A stretch of 64,000 nt of DNA from Bacillota bacterium. GTDB lineage: Bacteria; Bacillota; Clostridia; Lachnospirales; Lachnospiraceae. The translations under genes and the position numbers were made by a program. Shown in pieces: positions 53,315 through 63,163 of the stretch; the stretch's first letter is position 1; each line of letters starts with the position of its first letter. Where the stretch lies: positions 1-64,000 of the forward strand of contig JAQXUQ010000002.1 in the NCBI GenBank assembly GCA_029224465.1, written 5' to 3'. The notes under the pieces are model-generated. The model was not told the DNA's origin. It did no database searches and saw only the letters and a program-made list of their open reading frames with translations.

Positions 53315-55771
53315 ATGAAATTCGGACATTATGATGATCAGCACAGAGAATATGTGATCACAACGCCGAAAACACCGCTTCCGTGGATCAACTACCTCGG
53401 AAACCAGGACTTTTTCAGCCTGATATCGAACACCTGCGGGGGGTATTCCTTTTATAAGGACGCCAGACTTCTGCGTCTGACGCGCTACCGCTACAACAAC
53501 GTCCCTTATGACAGCAACGGAAAGTATTTCTACATCAAGGACGAGGATACCATCTGGAATCCCGCCTGGCAGCCGTCCAAAACAGACCTCGACGCCTACG
53601 AATGCCGTCACGGCATGGGTTACAGCCGCTTCACAGCTGCAAAGAACGGCATAGCGAGCGATCTGTTATGTTTTGTCCCTCTTGGAGACGCCTGTGAGCT
53701 GCAGCAGCTGAAACTGACAAATACAGGATCACAGCCGAAGGCAATCCGGCTTTTCTCCTATGTCGAGTGGTGTCTGTGGAACGCTTCGGACGACTGCGAG
53801 AATTTCCAGCGGAACCTTTCCACCGGCGAAGTGGAAATCGAGGACGGCGGCTCTACGATCTATCACAAGACCGAGTACCGGGAGCGCCGCAATCACTACG
53901 CGCTCTATTCCGTAAACGCGAAGGTGGACGGTTTTGATACGATCCGTTCCGAATTTATGGGCTTCTACAACGGCCCGGAGAGGCCGCAGGCAGTGCTGGA
54001 CGGCGCCTGCAGAAATTCTGTTGCAAGCGGCTGGTCGCCTGTCGCAGCGCAGCAGATCAACGTCCTTCTTGCTCCCGGCGAGACACGTTCGTTCGTCTTT
54101 GTTCTGGCGTATATCGAAAATCCCGACGATGAAAAGTGGGCGGCGGGAACCACCGCGTCCGACGGCATCATCAACAAAGAGCGGGCGCACGCGCTTCTGG
54201 CCAAATACAGGACGGACAGCGCTGTCACGGCAGCCTTCGAAAATCTTCACGCTTGCTGGGATCAGCTCCTCTCCCGCTTTACCGTACAGTCCGCGAACGG
54301 GAAGGTCGACCGTATGGTCAACACCTGGAACCAGTATCAGTGCATGATCACTTTCAATATGAGCCGTTCCGCGTCGTACTATGAATCCGGCATCGGGCGC
54401 GGCATGGGCTTCCGCGATTCCTGTCAGGACCTTCTCGGCTTTGTGCACCTGATTCCGGAGCGGGCAAGACAGAGAATCATCGATATTGCTTCGACGCAGT
54501 TCAAGGACGGCAGCGCTTATCACCAGTATCAGCCGCTCACGAAGAAAGGCAATGCCGGCATCGGGTCCGGCTTCAACGATGACCCGCTGTGGCTGATCGC
54601 AGCGGTCAGCGCTTATACAAAGGAAACCGGTGATTATACGATTCTGGACGAGATGGTTCCGTATGATAACGACGAAAGTGCGGCCACCACGCTTATGGAA
54701 CATCTGCGGCGTTCGCTTGACTTTACAATCACGCACAAGGGACCGCACGGACTTCCTCTGATCGGGCGCGCGGACTGGAATGACTGTCTGAATCTGAATT
54801 GTTTTTCGAAGCATCCCGGCGAATCGTTCCAGACGTTCGGTCCCAGTGAAGGACCGGTTGCGGAGTCTGTGTTCATCGGCGGCATGTTCGTCAAATACAG
54901 CGAGGAGTACGCACTTCTTGCAGATATCCGTGGTGATCATAAGGAGGCGGAAAGAGCAAGAAAGGAACGACAGGACATGTACCGCGCAGTCACGACCGCC
55001 GGCTGGGACGGCGACTGGTTTGTCCGCGCGTATGACGCTTCCGGTCATAAAGTCGGCTCCCATGAATGCGAGGAGGGAAAGATCTTCATCGAGCCGCAGG
55101 GATTCTGTGTTCTTGCCGGGTGCGGCGTGAAGGAAGGGCTCGCGGACAAGGCCCTCGATTCGGTGGAAAAATATCTGGATACAAAGTACGGCGTCATGAT
55201 CCTGCAGCCGCCGTACACAAGGTATCATCTGGAGCTTGGCGAGATTTCTTCGTATCCGCCGGGATACAAGGAGAACGGTGCGATTTTCTGCCATAATAAC
55301 CCGTGGGTTTCGATTGCGGAAACGGTCTGCGGACACGGTGCGAGAGCGTTCGAAATCTACAAAAAGACCTGCCCGGCCTATATCGAGGACATCAGTGAAA
55401 TCCATCGCACAGAGCCGTATGTCTATTCGCAGATGGTTGCCGGCAAGGATGCGAAATTCTTCGGTGAAGGCAAAAACAGTTGGCTCACCGGCACCGCCGC
55501 ATGGACGTTCGTGGATATTTCCCAGTTTATTCTCGGCGTGATGCCGACACACGAGGGATTGTCAATAAATCCCTGTGTGCCTCCGGATTTCGGTGATTTC
55601 GATATTACACGCCTCTTCCGCGGTGTCACCTATCATATCCATGTGTCGAATCCTTCGCATGTGGAAAAAGGCGTCCGGAGCCTTACGGTGGACGGCCAGT
55701 CTGTACATGGTTGCGTCATTCCGTTTGATCCGTCGAAGAAGGATGTGCGGGTGGAGGCTGTTTTAGGCTGA
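53315..55771 (+). CDS. Cellobiose phosphorylase (GH94)
   Basis: An 818-residue cytoplasmic enzyme that splits cellobiose with phosphate into glucose-1-phosphate and glucose, saving ATP. The N-terminal [20 protein letters not shown] and [19 protein letters not shown] closely follow clostridial cellobiose phosphorylases, and the catalytic Asp lies in [12 protein letters not shown]. The C-terminal [20 protein letters not shown] region is also typical of GH94. The ATG at 53315 (GGGGGT upstream) is preferred to the TTG at 53303. A divergent LacI regulator and its operators suggest induction by cellobiose. No transporter lies beside it. Confidence 0.94.
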   Translation: MKFGHYDDQHREYVITTPKTPLPWINYLGNQDFFSLISNTCGGYSFYKDARLLRLTRYRYNNVPYDSNGKYFYIKDEDTIWNPAWQPSKTDLDAYECRHGMGYSRFTAAKNGIASDLLCFVPLGDACELQQLKLTNTGSQPKAIRLFSYVEWCLWNASDDCENFQRNLSTGEVEIEDGGSTIYHKTEYRERRNHYALYSVNAKVDGFDTIRSEFMGFYNGPERPQAVLDGACRNSVASGWSPVAAQQINVLLAPGETRSFVFVLAYIENPDDEKWAAGTTASDGIINKERAHALLAKYRTDSAVTAAFENLHACWDQLLSRFTVQSANGKVDRMVNTWNQYQCMITFNMSRSASYYESGIGRGMGFRDSCQDLLGFVHLIPERARQRIIDIASTQFKDGSAYHQYQPLTKKGNAGIGSGFNDDPLWLIAAVSAYTKETGDYTILDEMVPYDNDESAATTLMEHLRRSLDFTITHKGPHGLPLIGRADWNDCLNLNCFSKHPGESFQTFGPSEGPVAESVFIGGMFVKYSEEYALLADIRGDHKEAERARKERQDMYRAVTTAGWDGDWFVRAYDASGHKVGSHECEEGKIFIEPQGFCVLAGCGVKEGLADKALDSVEKYLDTKYGVMILQPPYTRYHLELGEISSYPPGYKENGAIFCHNNPWVSIAETVCGHGARAFEIYKKTCPAYIEDISEIHRTEPYVYSQMVAGKDAKFFGEGKNSWLTGTAAWTFVDISQFILGVMPTHEGLSINPCVPPDFGDFDITRLFRGVTYHIHVSNPSHVEKGVRSLTVDGQSVHGCVIPFDPSKKDVRVEAVLG

Positions 55772-55781
55772 AACTTTTGTG

Positions 55782-55810
55782 TTGACTTTCCGCCTCTCCT
55801 GGGTTATAGT
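55782..55810 (+). promoter_or_regulatory. Promoter of tRNA-Arg
   Basis: TTGACT (55782-55787) and TATAGT (55805-55810) are 17 bases apart, about 28 bases upstream of the tRNA. Confidence 0.75.
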
Positions 55811-55838
55811 ATAGATTGTCGCCAAGAAAGGCGGATAT

Positions 55839-55912
55839 GTATGTGTAGCTCAGCTGGATAGAGCGTCTGGCTACGGACCAGAAGGTCGCGAGTTCGAATC
55901 TTGTCACATACA
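55839..55912 (+). tRNA. tRNA-Arg (ACG)
   Basis: Seventy-four bases, acceptor GTATGTG/CACATAC, anticodon ACG in CTACGGA (its A is normally edited to inosine by TadA), discriminator A. CCA is not encoded. Confidence 0.95.
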
Positions 55913-55921
55913 GAGATCATG

Positions 55922-55967
55922 AAATCCCTGAGCCCTTACGAAAGAGGGTTCAGGGATTTTTCTTTTT
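55922..55967 (+). terminator. Terminator of tRNA-Arg
   Basis: AAATCCCTGA-CCC pairs with GGG-TCAGGGATTT, followed by TTTCTTTTT. Confidence 0.88.
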
Positions 55968-56024
55968 GTCCGCCGCTTTACTAAATTTGTATAAGGACGG
56001 AACAATATAGTCAGCAGATTTTCC

Positions 56025-57845
56025 TTAATTCCTGATCTCTCGCAGTATCATCTGCAGCAGCTCGCTCACGCCATTCGCCAGCTGTTCAATCTTCTGAATC
56101 CGGACATACTCTTTCCCGTAAATCAGGTGCAGATTTTCAAGATTCGTATTCGGCCCGAGATAGATTGCTGCCGTGCGGATGCCCTCGGAGCGCAGGGATT
56201 TTACCGCTTCTGCCGTATTGCGGACCGCTTCTTCGCCCTCATACTCTCTTTCGAAGAAAGATCCTTCCTTCGCAGGCATCCTCGTTGAATCATTCGGGCT
56301 CGCGTCGGTAAGAATCAGCAGGATTTTTTTGCCGGAGGATGTGACAGCACTGTTCTGGTACATCTGAGCAGCGGCTGTTTTAAGCGCAAGCCCGTCCCTG
56401 TTCCAGCCGGCAGCGTAATAACCGAAGATTCCCTCGCAGCGGGCGTCTTTGTACTGTTTGAGCAGCTGTAGCACGGTATACCCACGGAGCGAGCGGAACG
56501 CGCTTACCTGTACCGGCACATGGCACTTCTCCAGACTTTTTGCGATGACATAAGCCTGCGAAGCGATCTCTTCCTGTGAATTCAGCCGGGATGCCGAAGC
56601 GTCCAGCAGGATATCCACACTGAGATCGTGTTCAACCTCGTCGCCGGGGCGTTCAAAGACATACGGGTCATCCATGACAGCAAGCCGGTAGGCTTTTTCG
56701 CTGTTAAGGCGTCCGGCCCTTGCTTTAACAGGAAGTGGCTGCGCATAAGAGGCAAAAATCGTATCCATCTGCGCCGAAAGCCTGCGGACGCTTCCTGCTA
56801 TCAGCATGCCGTTTCTGCGGTAATATTCAATGTTTTTCTCCCTCTGACGGGCAATATCCTTTGCTACGTCCTTCGCGCTTCGATTATCCGAGCTGTTGAC
56901 CCGCGCCTGCTGCGAAAGTGTCCGGTGCTGCTGCGCGCCGCCGGAAGAAGCCGCGGACGGCATTTCGCCTGCCTTTGTAATCCAGAGCCGGCAATAGGCG
57001 TCATCCTCTTTGCACAGATCGTTCTCGAGAACGCGCATATCTGCCTCATTGTACATGCACGGGCCAAAACATGCCCTGATATACGCGAGATCTTCCGCGG
57101 CATCGGCCGAGTTATGCAGCTCATGCTGATTATGCAGAAGCCGGACGCTGCCTTCTCTGTCGCCGTGTCCGGTTCCCGTCCGGACAAGCAGTACATCCAG
57201 CTGCCGCGTTTCGTGATGCAGGACTTTGCGCAGAACCTTGTCCGCAAGCGAACCCTTCCGCAGCTGCCGCACGTTTGTTTCTTTCTCTCCCGTGCGGAAG
57301 TGGAAGAATTCCAGAAGGAACGCCTGCATCCTCTCAATCACCTGCTCCGTATCAAGAGAGCCCGGGAAGCGCAAAGCCTCCTCCATCTTCTTTTCTCTTG
57401 CCGAAAGAAGCGGCATTTTACGGCCGGTCACCAGCGCCCAGCGGGCCTGCTGCTCGTTGTAGACCAGCATGCTCTGCAGCATCATCTGCTGCCTCGAAAG
57501 CGACTGCTGAACCCTGAAAAAGTCTTCGGCACGGCGCCTGCGCAGCTGTGACAGGATCGGCCTTGACGGAAGCTCCTTCTCGTACACGCAGTTCTCAAGA
57601 CCCAGCCACAGAAGCGCGTCGTACTCGTCTGTTTTGCTGCCGCGGCTGTAGCTGTAAAAGAAATCGCTGATTTTCGGAAGGTCGAGCCACTTATCCACCA
57701 GGCCGATGATCATATTGAAGTAGAAATCCGGCTTCCCGTTCGGATAGAACGCCATGAACGGCGTTTCGAAATCATAACGTCCCGCAGCATTCCATATTAT
57801 ATTGAGCGCGCGGCGCTGCGCGCCGCTGTAATGCCTCTTGATCAT
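56025..57845 (-). CDS. VWA domain protein of a MoxR-VWA module
   Basis: A 606-residue cytoplasmic protein. The N-terminal 300 residues are helical and charged, with no known domain. The C-terminal von Willebrand A domain (about 405-600) has a complete metal site: DASAS in SVDILLDASASR, and LTDASPND further on. The protein resembles the VWA partners (NorD, CobT or YehP-like) of MoxR ATPases, which remodel or insert metal cofactors in target proteins. Its gene overlaps the ATPase gene by four bases, so they are coupled. The client protein is unknown. Confidence 0.85.
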   Translation of the reverse strand: MIKRHYSGAQRRALNIIWNAAGRYDFETPFMAFYPNGKPDFYFNMIIGLVDKWLDLPKISDFFYSYSRGSKTDEYDALLWLGLENCVYEKELPSRPILSQLRRRRAEDFFRVQQSLSRQQMMLQSMLVYNEQQARWALVTGRKMPLLSAREKKMEEALRFPGSLDTEQVIERMQAFLLEFFHFRTGEKETNVRQLRKGSLADKVLRKVLHHETRQLDVLLVRTGTGHGDREGSVRLLHNQHELHNSADAAEDLAYIRACFGPCMYNEADMRVLENDLCKEDDAYCRLWITKAGEMPSAASSGGAQQHRTLSQQARVNSSDNRSAKDVAKDIARQREKNIEYYRRNGMLIAGSVRRLSAQMDTIFASYAQPLPVKARAGRLNSEKAYRLAVMDDPYVFERPGDEVEHDLSVDILLDASASRLNSQEEIASQAYVIAKSLEKCHVPVQVSAFRSLRGYTVLQLLKQYKDARCEGIFGYYAAGWNRDGLALKTAAAQMYQNSAVTSSGKKILLILTDASPNDSTRMPAKEGSFFEREYEGEEAVRNTAEAVKSLRSEGIRTAAIYLGPNTNLENLHLIYGKEYVRIQKIEQLANGVSELLQMILREIRN

Positions 57846-58771
57846 TGCGCGAAAACATCACCCTTCGTCAGGCTGTCCGGCACGCGAGCCGAAATCACAT
57901 CGTGGATCAGGCTGCGTTCGTAGGCGTCAAATGTTTTATTTGTGATACACATATCGAGTGCATCGCCGCTCGTAAGACCTTTGTCGATCAGACTGATCGC
58001 GTCGAGAAGGCCGCGCAGGTCCAGTGCTCTGTCGGAAATCTCGCTGTTTTGCGCCTTGTTCGCGAGCTCATAGAAAAGGCGTACAAACTGGCCGCAGATC
58101 TGGTCCCGCATCGACGGAAATCTTCTCTTCAGAAGCTTTGTCAGGTCCTCGTCGGAGATGAGCGGCATGTCAAGCACTGCGAAACGAGACGTCAGTGCCT
58201 CATTCAGCTCCCGCGTGCCGGCATAGCCGTAATTCATCGTCCCGATAAAGCGGGTTTCCGGGCGCACAACGATTTTGTCATATCCGGGCACATCGATCAC
58301 GTGCCGGAAGTCCAGCGTCGAGTGCAGAACAGCAAGCGCCTCGTTCTTCGCCATATTGATTTCATCGAGGACGCCGAAGCCGCCGTTCACTGCGCACAGA
58401 TATACCGGCCCCGGGCGGAAAACCACCTTTTCGCCGTTGAACGTATCGGTGCCGATCAGATAGGCCGCATCCGCGTTGATATGGAACGAAACATTCCACA
58501 GAGGGCGCGCAAAAACAGCACAGAGGTTCTCGGCAAGCACATTCTTGCCGGTGGCCTTCGGCCCCGCAAGCAGCAGGTTCTCTCCGGCAAGAAGTGCCGC
58601 CAGTGCCTTTTTCCAGACATCTTTGCCATAATAAAACAGCTCCGGAGACGGCATCCTTGTCTGCAGCGCTTCATCTGCGCCGTACTTTTCGCGGAATGCC
58701 TTCACACCTTCGATCAGCTGACTGTCAATGCCTTCTTCCGAAAGAAAAGCAAGAATCGCATCATCCATCAT
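57842..58771 (-). CDS. MoxR-type AAA ATPase
   Basis: A 310-residue AAA+ ATPase. Walker A reads GPKATGKN, with Asn in the place of the usual Thr or Ser. Walker B is GVLDEIN, sensor 1 is FIGTMNYGY, and an arginine finger region follows (LTSRFAVLDMP). MoxR ATPases act with VWA proteins as chaperones, and here the VWA gene is directly downstream. The start ATG follows AAGGTGGTGG; a GTG start 18 bases earlier is also possible. It is the second of three operon genes. Confidence 0.88.
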   Translation of the reverse strand: MMDDAILAFLSEEGIDSQLIEGVKAFREKYGADEALQTRMPSPELFYYGKDVWKKALAALLAGENLLLAGPKATGKNVLAENLCAVFARPLWNVSFHINADAAYLIGTDTFNGEKVVFRPGPVYLCAVNGGFGVLDEINMAKNEALAVLHSTLDFRHVIDVPGYDKIVVRPETRFIGTMNYGYAGTRELNEALTSRFAVLDMPLISDEDLTKLLKRRFPSMRDQICGQFVRLFYELANKAQNSEISDRALDLRGLLDAISLIDKGLTSGDALDMCITNKTFDAYERSLIHDVISARVPDSLTKGDVFAQ

Positions 58772-58797
58772 TACCACCACCTTTATCACTAACCTGT

Positions 58798-59808
58798 TTA
58801 CCGGTAGTCCATAACAAGGAACATCGGCTTTACGGCAACAACCTCTTCATATTCCTGCTGCGATACCTTGACGGTATTGTTCAGGGCTTTCAGATCATTC
58901 TTAACCGTTTCGAGCGCTTCCTGCGCTGTCTGTGCCCTGCCCTCGCGGATCACACGGATCATTCTGTCCAGGACAACCGGATGTGCGTAGCGGGCGGGCA
59001 CCGGAAAGCTCTGATCAGATCCAATATATTCCGATACCTTTGCAAGGACTGCGTCCCAGTCTTTCTGCGCGGCTTTTCTGTTATTGGTTCTTGAAGGAAG
59101 AACGCCGCTGGCCAAGAGTAAAAACAGAAAGGCCGTCGCAAACATAATTGCATACAGCCCCGCGTCGCGCTCTCCGGAAGCGATCTTATAGATGCCGAAC
59201 GCCAGTGCCGCAATCGAAATCGCAAGGATGAACGCGGCCGCAGCCTTGATCGATGTCTTGCGGCCGTCAATCGCGCGCTTTCTTCTTGCCGCGCCGGCAA
59301 GCGCATCGGACAGCTCCGGCCTGCGCTCCAGATATTCTTTTGCATGCCGCAGCGTCTTGATCGTATCTTCGGCTTTCTCCGGCAGTTCTTTAAGATATCT
59401 TGCCTCTTCCGCCGCCCTTGCGGCAGCCAGCTTCTCGTCAGCCTTGCGGCTGTGCGTTTTGATTTCCGGGTGTTTTCTTTCGATTTCGCGCAGAAGCTCG
59501 TCGACCTGCTCTTCAAATTTGAAATTGCATTGTTTTTCCAGACCGTTCGAAAATTCCACAACCAGATAGGCCATGGACGCGAAGATCCCCTTGCCTGTGT
59601 AACCGCCCCTGCTCATCGCGATCCTCTTATAGACTCTGCGGACATCGCCGTAGAGAACATAATAGCGGCGGTCGAGGTAAAAACTGTTCAGATACATTGC
59701 CTTCTCGCCGAGTCCGCAGGGGCCGATTTTGCGGCAGCTCTTCTTGTCCCGTGCGAGTGCCCCGGGATCCAGCTTCTGATTTCCTAATGGTTTGGGTGCA
59801 AAAATCAT
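58798..59808 (-). CDS. Membrane protein of the MoxR-VWA operon, function unknown
   Basis: A 336-residue protein. Residues 38-110 look like a small beta-rich domain (YVLYGDVRRVYKRIAMSRGG and YLVVEFSNGLEKQCNFKFEE), perhaps PH-like. A charged helical segment follows (105-165). Two membrane segments (about 186-208 and 216-237) precede a C-terminal soluble domain ending in VKPMFLVMDYR. The family was not recognised with certainty. It is the first gene of the operon, 26 bases before the MoxR ATPase, and could anchor the ATPase-VWA pair at the membrane. Confidence 0.75.
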   Translation of the reverse strand: MIFAPKPLGNQKLDPGALARDKKSCRKIGPCGLGEKAMYLNSFYLDRRYYVLYGDVRRVYKRIAMSRGGYTGKGIFASMAYLVVEFSNGLEKQCNFKFEEQVDELLREIERKHPEIKTHSRKADEKLAAARAAEEARYLKELPEKAEDTIKTLRHAKEYLERRPELSDALAGAARRKRAIDGRKTSIKAAAAFILAISIAALAFGIYKIASGERDAGLYAIMFATAFLFLLLASGVLPSRTNNRKAAQKDWDAVLAKVSEYIGSDQSFPVPARYAHPVVLDRMIRVIREGRAQTAQEALETVKNDLKALNNTVKVSQQEYEEVVAVKPMFLVMDYR

Positions 59809-59866
59809 ATTTATACCAGCTCTCTGTAAAATTTATATTCACTGCGCACAGTAACCGGAAATGCGC

Positions 59867-59902
59867 AAAGAGGTGGGATCCGAAAAATCCCGGGTCCCAC
59901 CT
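59867..59902 (-). terminator. Probable terminator of cstA
   Basis: AGGTGGGA pairs with TCCCACCT, and CCG extends the stem. Only a short CTCTTTG tail follows on the minus strand. Confidence 0.5.
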
Positions 59903-59958
59903 GCTTTCAGGTCAGGTCCTGGAAGGCTCTGACCCGTGTGTTCAGTTGTAAGAAATGC

Positions 59959-61434
59959 TTATGCAGCAGCTTCTGCCTTCTTGGCTGCCCGAAGGAACAG
60001 CGCAAGGAAAAGGATGATGAAGAAAATCCCCGCCGGATAAGCAACCGCCGTATTGAGACGGAAGAACTTGATGAGGCCAAGGCATTCCGGAGCCATCATG
60101 AAGTAGGTTGAAGAAACGCCGGTCATGAACATTGCGGGCAGAGCCGCGATCCAGTAGTTCTTCTTCTCCTTCGCGAGATACATAGCCGCGGACCAGAGAA
60201 CGATCATCGCCAGTGTCTGGTTTGTCCAGGAGAAATATCTCCAGATAACTGCATAGGACAGGAAGCCAAGCGTATTGCCAAAGCCGAGGAAAGCGCCGAC
60301 GCCAAGAACCGGGATGCAGAGCTTGAGTCTGTTCGCGTAGGACTCCTGATCGATCTTGAACCAGTCGGCAAGTGTAAGTCTTGCGGAACGGAACGAAGTA
60401 TCGCCGGAAGTAATCGGGCAGGCAATAACGCCGAGCATTGCGAGAACAACGCCGACAGAACCCATGGTCTTTACGCAGACATCATAGATCGCTGCGGACT
60501 GGCCGGCCGCCAGAGCTTCCTTCAGGCCTGTGTTCAGGCCGCCTTCTACCGCGTACAGCGAGCAGCCGGCTGCCGCCCATACAAGAGCGATAATGCCTTC
60601 TGCAACCATGGCGCCATAGAATACGAAGTGGCCCTGTCTCTCACTCTTGAGGCATCTTGCCATCAGCGGAGACTGTGTAGAATGGAAGCCGGAGCAGGCG
60701 CCGCAGGCAACCGTGATGAACATGAAGCTCCATACCGGCGTTCCGTCCGGATGCATGCTGCGGAAGTTCGCGAACAGTTCCGGTGTATGATAGCCGTTCA
60801 GCGGCATGCCGATTGCAACGCCGATTGCCATCGCAATCAGGCAGAAACCGAAAATCGGGTAAATCTTACCGATGATCTTGTCGATCGAAATGAACGTTGC
60901 GATGAAGTAGTAGCAGAGGATAATGGCAAGCCATACCGTCGTTGTCGCGAACGGTCCGCTAACACCCTTATTCTTGAGCAGCTGTACGAGAAGGCCTGCA
61001 GGGCCAACCGCGAAAACAGTACCTACCATAATCAGCAGGACAACCGAGAAGACTCTCATAACGGTCTTCATGGTGTCGCCAAGATAGATGCCGGTAACTT
61101 CGGAGATCGAAGCGCCGTTGTTTCTCTCGGAAAGCATGCCGGAGAAATAATCATGAACCGCGCCGCAGAACGTTGTGCCGAATGTGATCCACAGGAATAC
61201 GATGGGTCCCCACAGAGCACCCTGCATGGCACCGAAGATCGGGCCGAGGCCTGCGATATTCAGCAGCTGAACCAGGAACAGCTTCCACTGCGGCATAACG
61301 ACGTAGTCAACGCCATCGTTGATCGCAACGGCCGGTGTCTCACGATCATCGGGACCGAAGGTGCTGTCAACGAATTTGCCGTAGGTGAAGTATCCAATGA
61401 TTAGAATAGCTAAACAGATTAAGAAACTGATCAT
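59959..61434 (-). CDS. cstA: Carbon starvation protein CstA family transporter
   Basis: A 491-residue protein with about 13 to 14 membrane segments. The family signature includes the PAVAINDGVDYV region, NIAGLGPIFGAMQGALWGP, GTTFCGAVHDYFSGMLSERNNGASI and GACSGFHSTQSPLMARCLKSE. CstA relatives import peptides and, in enterobacteria, pyruvate. In this peptide-using setting either is possible. The start is MISFLICL, with GGGGGTGATC upstream; the longer frame adds only six residues. It is monocistronic, with an AT-rich upstream region that has imperfect inverted repeats. Confidence 0.92.
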   Translation of the reverse strand: MISFLICLAILIIGYFTYGKFVDSTFGPDDRETPAVAINDGVDYVVMPQWKLFLVQLLNIAGLGPIFGAMQGALWGPIVFLWITFGTTFCGAVHDYFSGMLSERNNGASISEVTGIYLGDTMKTVMRVFSVVLLIMVGTVFAVGPAGLLVQLLKNKGVSGPFATTTVWLAIILCYYFIATFISIDKIIGKIYPIFGFCLIAMAIGVAIGMPLNGYHTPELFANFRSMHPDGTPVWSFMFITVACGACSGFHSTQSPLMARCLKSERQGHFVFYGAMVAEGIIALVWAAAGCSLYAVEGGLNTGLKEALAAGQSAAIYDVCVKTMGSVGVVLAMLGVIACPITSGDTSFRSARLTLADWFKIDQESYANRLKLCIPVLGVGAFLGFGNTLGFLSYAVIWRYFSWTNQTLAMIVLWSAAMYLAKEKKNYWIAALPAMFMTGVSSTYFMMAPECLGLIKFFRLNTAVAYPAGIFFIILFLALFLRAAKKAEAAA

Positions 61435-61715
61435 TATGATCACCCCCTGCAAAATAATTGTGTAAGGCAGGACGTTGCTCCTTCCGCCCCGGCAAAATGC
61501 TGTTTCCCCGGGCGCAGTCAGACCGCTGTCTGCCTGTTACAACAATTATATTAATGCTCTTCGGAAACGATTTCTACGATCAGAGTTTACGAATATTTTA
61601 GAATTTCTTTATACAAAATGCATATAATTTATATCATTTTTGTATAGCGATCAATATGTGCTATGTATCGATTTGTAAGCCTTCGAAATATGATTCTTCA
61701 CAGCATAAAAACAAG
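61435..61715. promoter_or_regulatory. AT-rich region upstream of cstA
   Basis: The gap has no supported gene. It contains TATAAT-like boxes and an imperfect inverted repeat, TATACAAAATG-ATATAA against its complement (about 61612-61647), which could be an operator. Exact promoter position is uncertain. Confidence 0.35.
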
Positions 61716-61753
61716 GCTACCGCTCCATTACTCTATCATGGATACGGCAGCCC
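61716..61753 (-). terminator. Probable terminator of the thiolase gene
   Basis: On the minus strand GGCT-CCG pairs with CGG-AGCC around a long loop, followed by TTGTTTTTATG. Confidence 0.55.
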
Positions 61754-61793
61754 TGCCAGTCCTGTCAGATTTGCATCCGAAAGTATTGCTATA

Positions 61794-62975
61794 TTATCTC
61801 TCTACAATAGCCGCGCAGCCCATACCACCGCCGACGCAAAGTGTAGCAAGACCCTTGTGTAAATCTCTCTTCTGCATCTCATACAGAAGCGTAACAAGAA
61901 TACGTGCGCCCGAGCAGCCTACCGGATGTCCGAGGGCTACACCGCCGCCGTTGACATTGAGCTTGTCATTCTCGAAGCCGAGTTCTTTCGCAACCGCAAC
62001 AGACTGTGCCGCGAATGCTTCGTTCGCTTCGTACAGATCGAAGTCCTCAATCTTATATCCGGTCTTCGCCATTACCTTTCTGGTCGCATAAACCGGTCCG
62101 ATACCCATGATCGCGGGATCACAGCCTGCAAGCTCGCCGCCGATCCATGTCGCCATCGGCGTTACGCCGAGTTCCCTGGCCTTTTCTTCGCTCATCACGA
62201 TCATCGCAGCCGCGCCGTCATTGATACCGGAAGCATTGCCGGCAGTGACCACGCCGCCTTCCTTGAACGCGGGTTTCAGCTTTGCAAGTGTCTCTACTGT
62301 TGTTCCGGGTCTGTTGCCCTCATCTGTATCAAATACGATGGTACCCTTCTTCGTCTTGATTTCAACAGGAACAATCTCATCCTTGAAGCGGCCGGAGGTA
62401 ATGGCCTTCTCCGCCTTTTGCTGAGACCATGCAGCAAACTCATCCAGTTCTTCTCTTGTCAGATGCCACTTCTCGGCGATGTTCTCGGCTGTGATACCCA
62501 TATGATAGCCGTAGAAAGCATCGGTCAAAGCGTCGCGGATCATCGCGTCGTCCAGCTTTCCGGCGTTCATTCTGTAGCCGAATCTGGCCTTGTAAAGAAG
62601 ATAAGGCGCAGCGTCCATGTTCTCCATGCCGCCCGCGACGATAATATCTGCATCGCCGTTCTGAATCAGCTTGGCTGCAAGGTTTACACAGTGAAGTCCG
62701 GAGCCGCAGAGAACATTGATTGTCGTCGCGGGAACCTCAACCGGAATGCCGGCATTGACCGCTGCCTGTCTTGCAGGGTTCTGTCCGTTGCCTGCCTGAA
62801 TAACATTGCCCATGTAGACTTCGTCAACCATCTCGGGCTTAACGCCTGCACGCTTTAAAGCTTCCCGGATAACAATCTCGCCAAGCTTTGTGGCCGGAAC
62901 ATCCTTCAGGGAACCGCCGAACTTGCCGATTGCCGTTCTGCATGCGCCCGCGATAACAACTTTTCTCTTTGCCAT
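61794..62975 (-). CDS. Acetyl-CoA C-acetyltransferase (thiolase)
   Basis: A 393-residue degradative-type thiolase that joins two acetyl-CoA into acetoacetyl-CoA, the entry to butyrate and related products. The active-site Cys lies in [11 protein letters not shown] (about residue 88), the His in [15 protein letters not shown] and the second Cys in [10 protein letters not shown]. Length is standard. The start [17 protein letters not shown] is chosen because GGAGGAATGG lies upstream; the 19 extra residues of the longer frame are not family-like. No other butyrate-pathway gene is in the window. Confidence 0.94.
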   Translation of the reverse strand: MAKRKVVIAGACRTAIGKFGGSLKDVPATKLGEIVIREALKRAGVKPEMVDEVYMGNVIQAGNGQNPARQAAVNAGIPVEVPATTINVLCGSGLHCVNLAAKLIQNGDADIIVAGGMENMDAAPYLLYKARFGYRMNAGKLDDAMIRDALTDAFYGYHMGITAENIAEKWHLTREELDEFAAWSQQKAEKAITSGRFKDEIVPVEIKTKKGTIVFDTDEGNRPGTTVETLAKLKPAFKEGGVVTAGNASGINDGAAAMIVMSEEKARELGVTPMATWIGGELAGCDPAIMGIGPVYATRKVMAKTGYKIEDFDLYEANEAFAAQSVAVAKELGFENDKLNVNGGGVALGHPVGCSGARILVTLLYEMQKRDLHKGLATLCVGGGMGCAAIVER

Positions 62976-63134
62976 ATTCCATTCCTCCATAACTATATGA
63001 TGCATATTGCTATGAGTCATCTTACATAACATCTATTATAAGACTTTGACAAAAAAATATCGAGCCTTATAATGATATTTATTTAACAATGTTTTACCCG
63101 TACTTTTGTGCAAGTTTCAGCCGGAGAAAGAGCC

Positions 63135-63152
63135 GCGCAGCACCTGCTGCGC
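63135..63152 (-). terminator. Possible terminator of mtnA
   Basis: GCGCAGC and GCTGCGC form a perfect seven-base stem with an AGGT loop on the minus strand. GGCTCTTTCTCC follows. The T tract is weak. Confidence 0.4.
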
Positions 63153-63163
63153 ACGGGAGATTT

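Noticed and set aside
62976-63110. A Rex (NADH-sensing) operator before thiolase
   Set aside because: Only one half-site (TTGTTAA) is present and the other half does not match, so it was not called.
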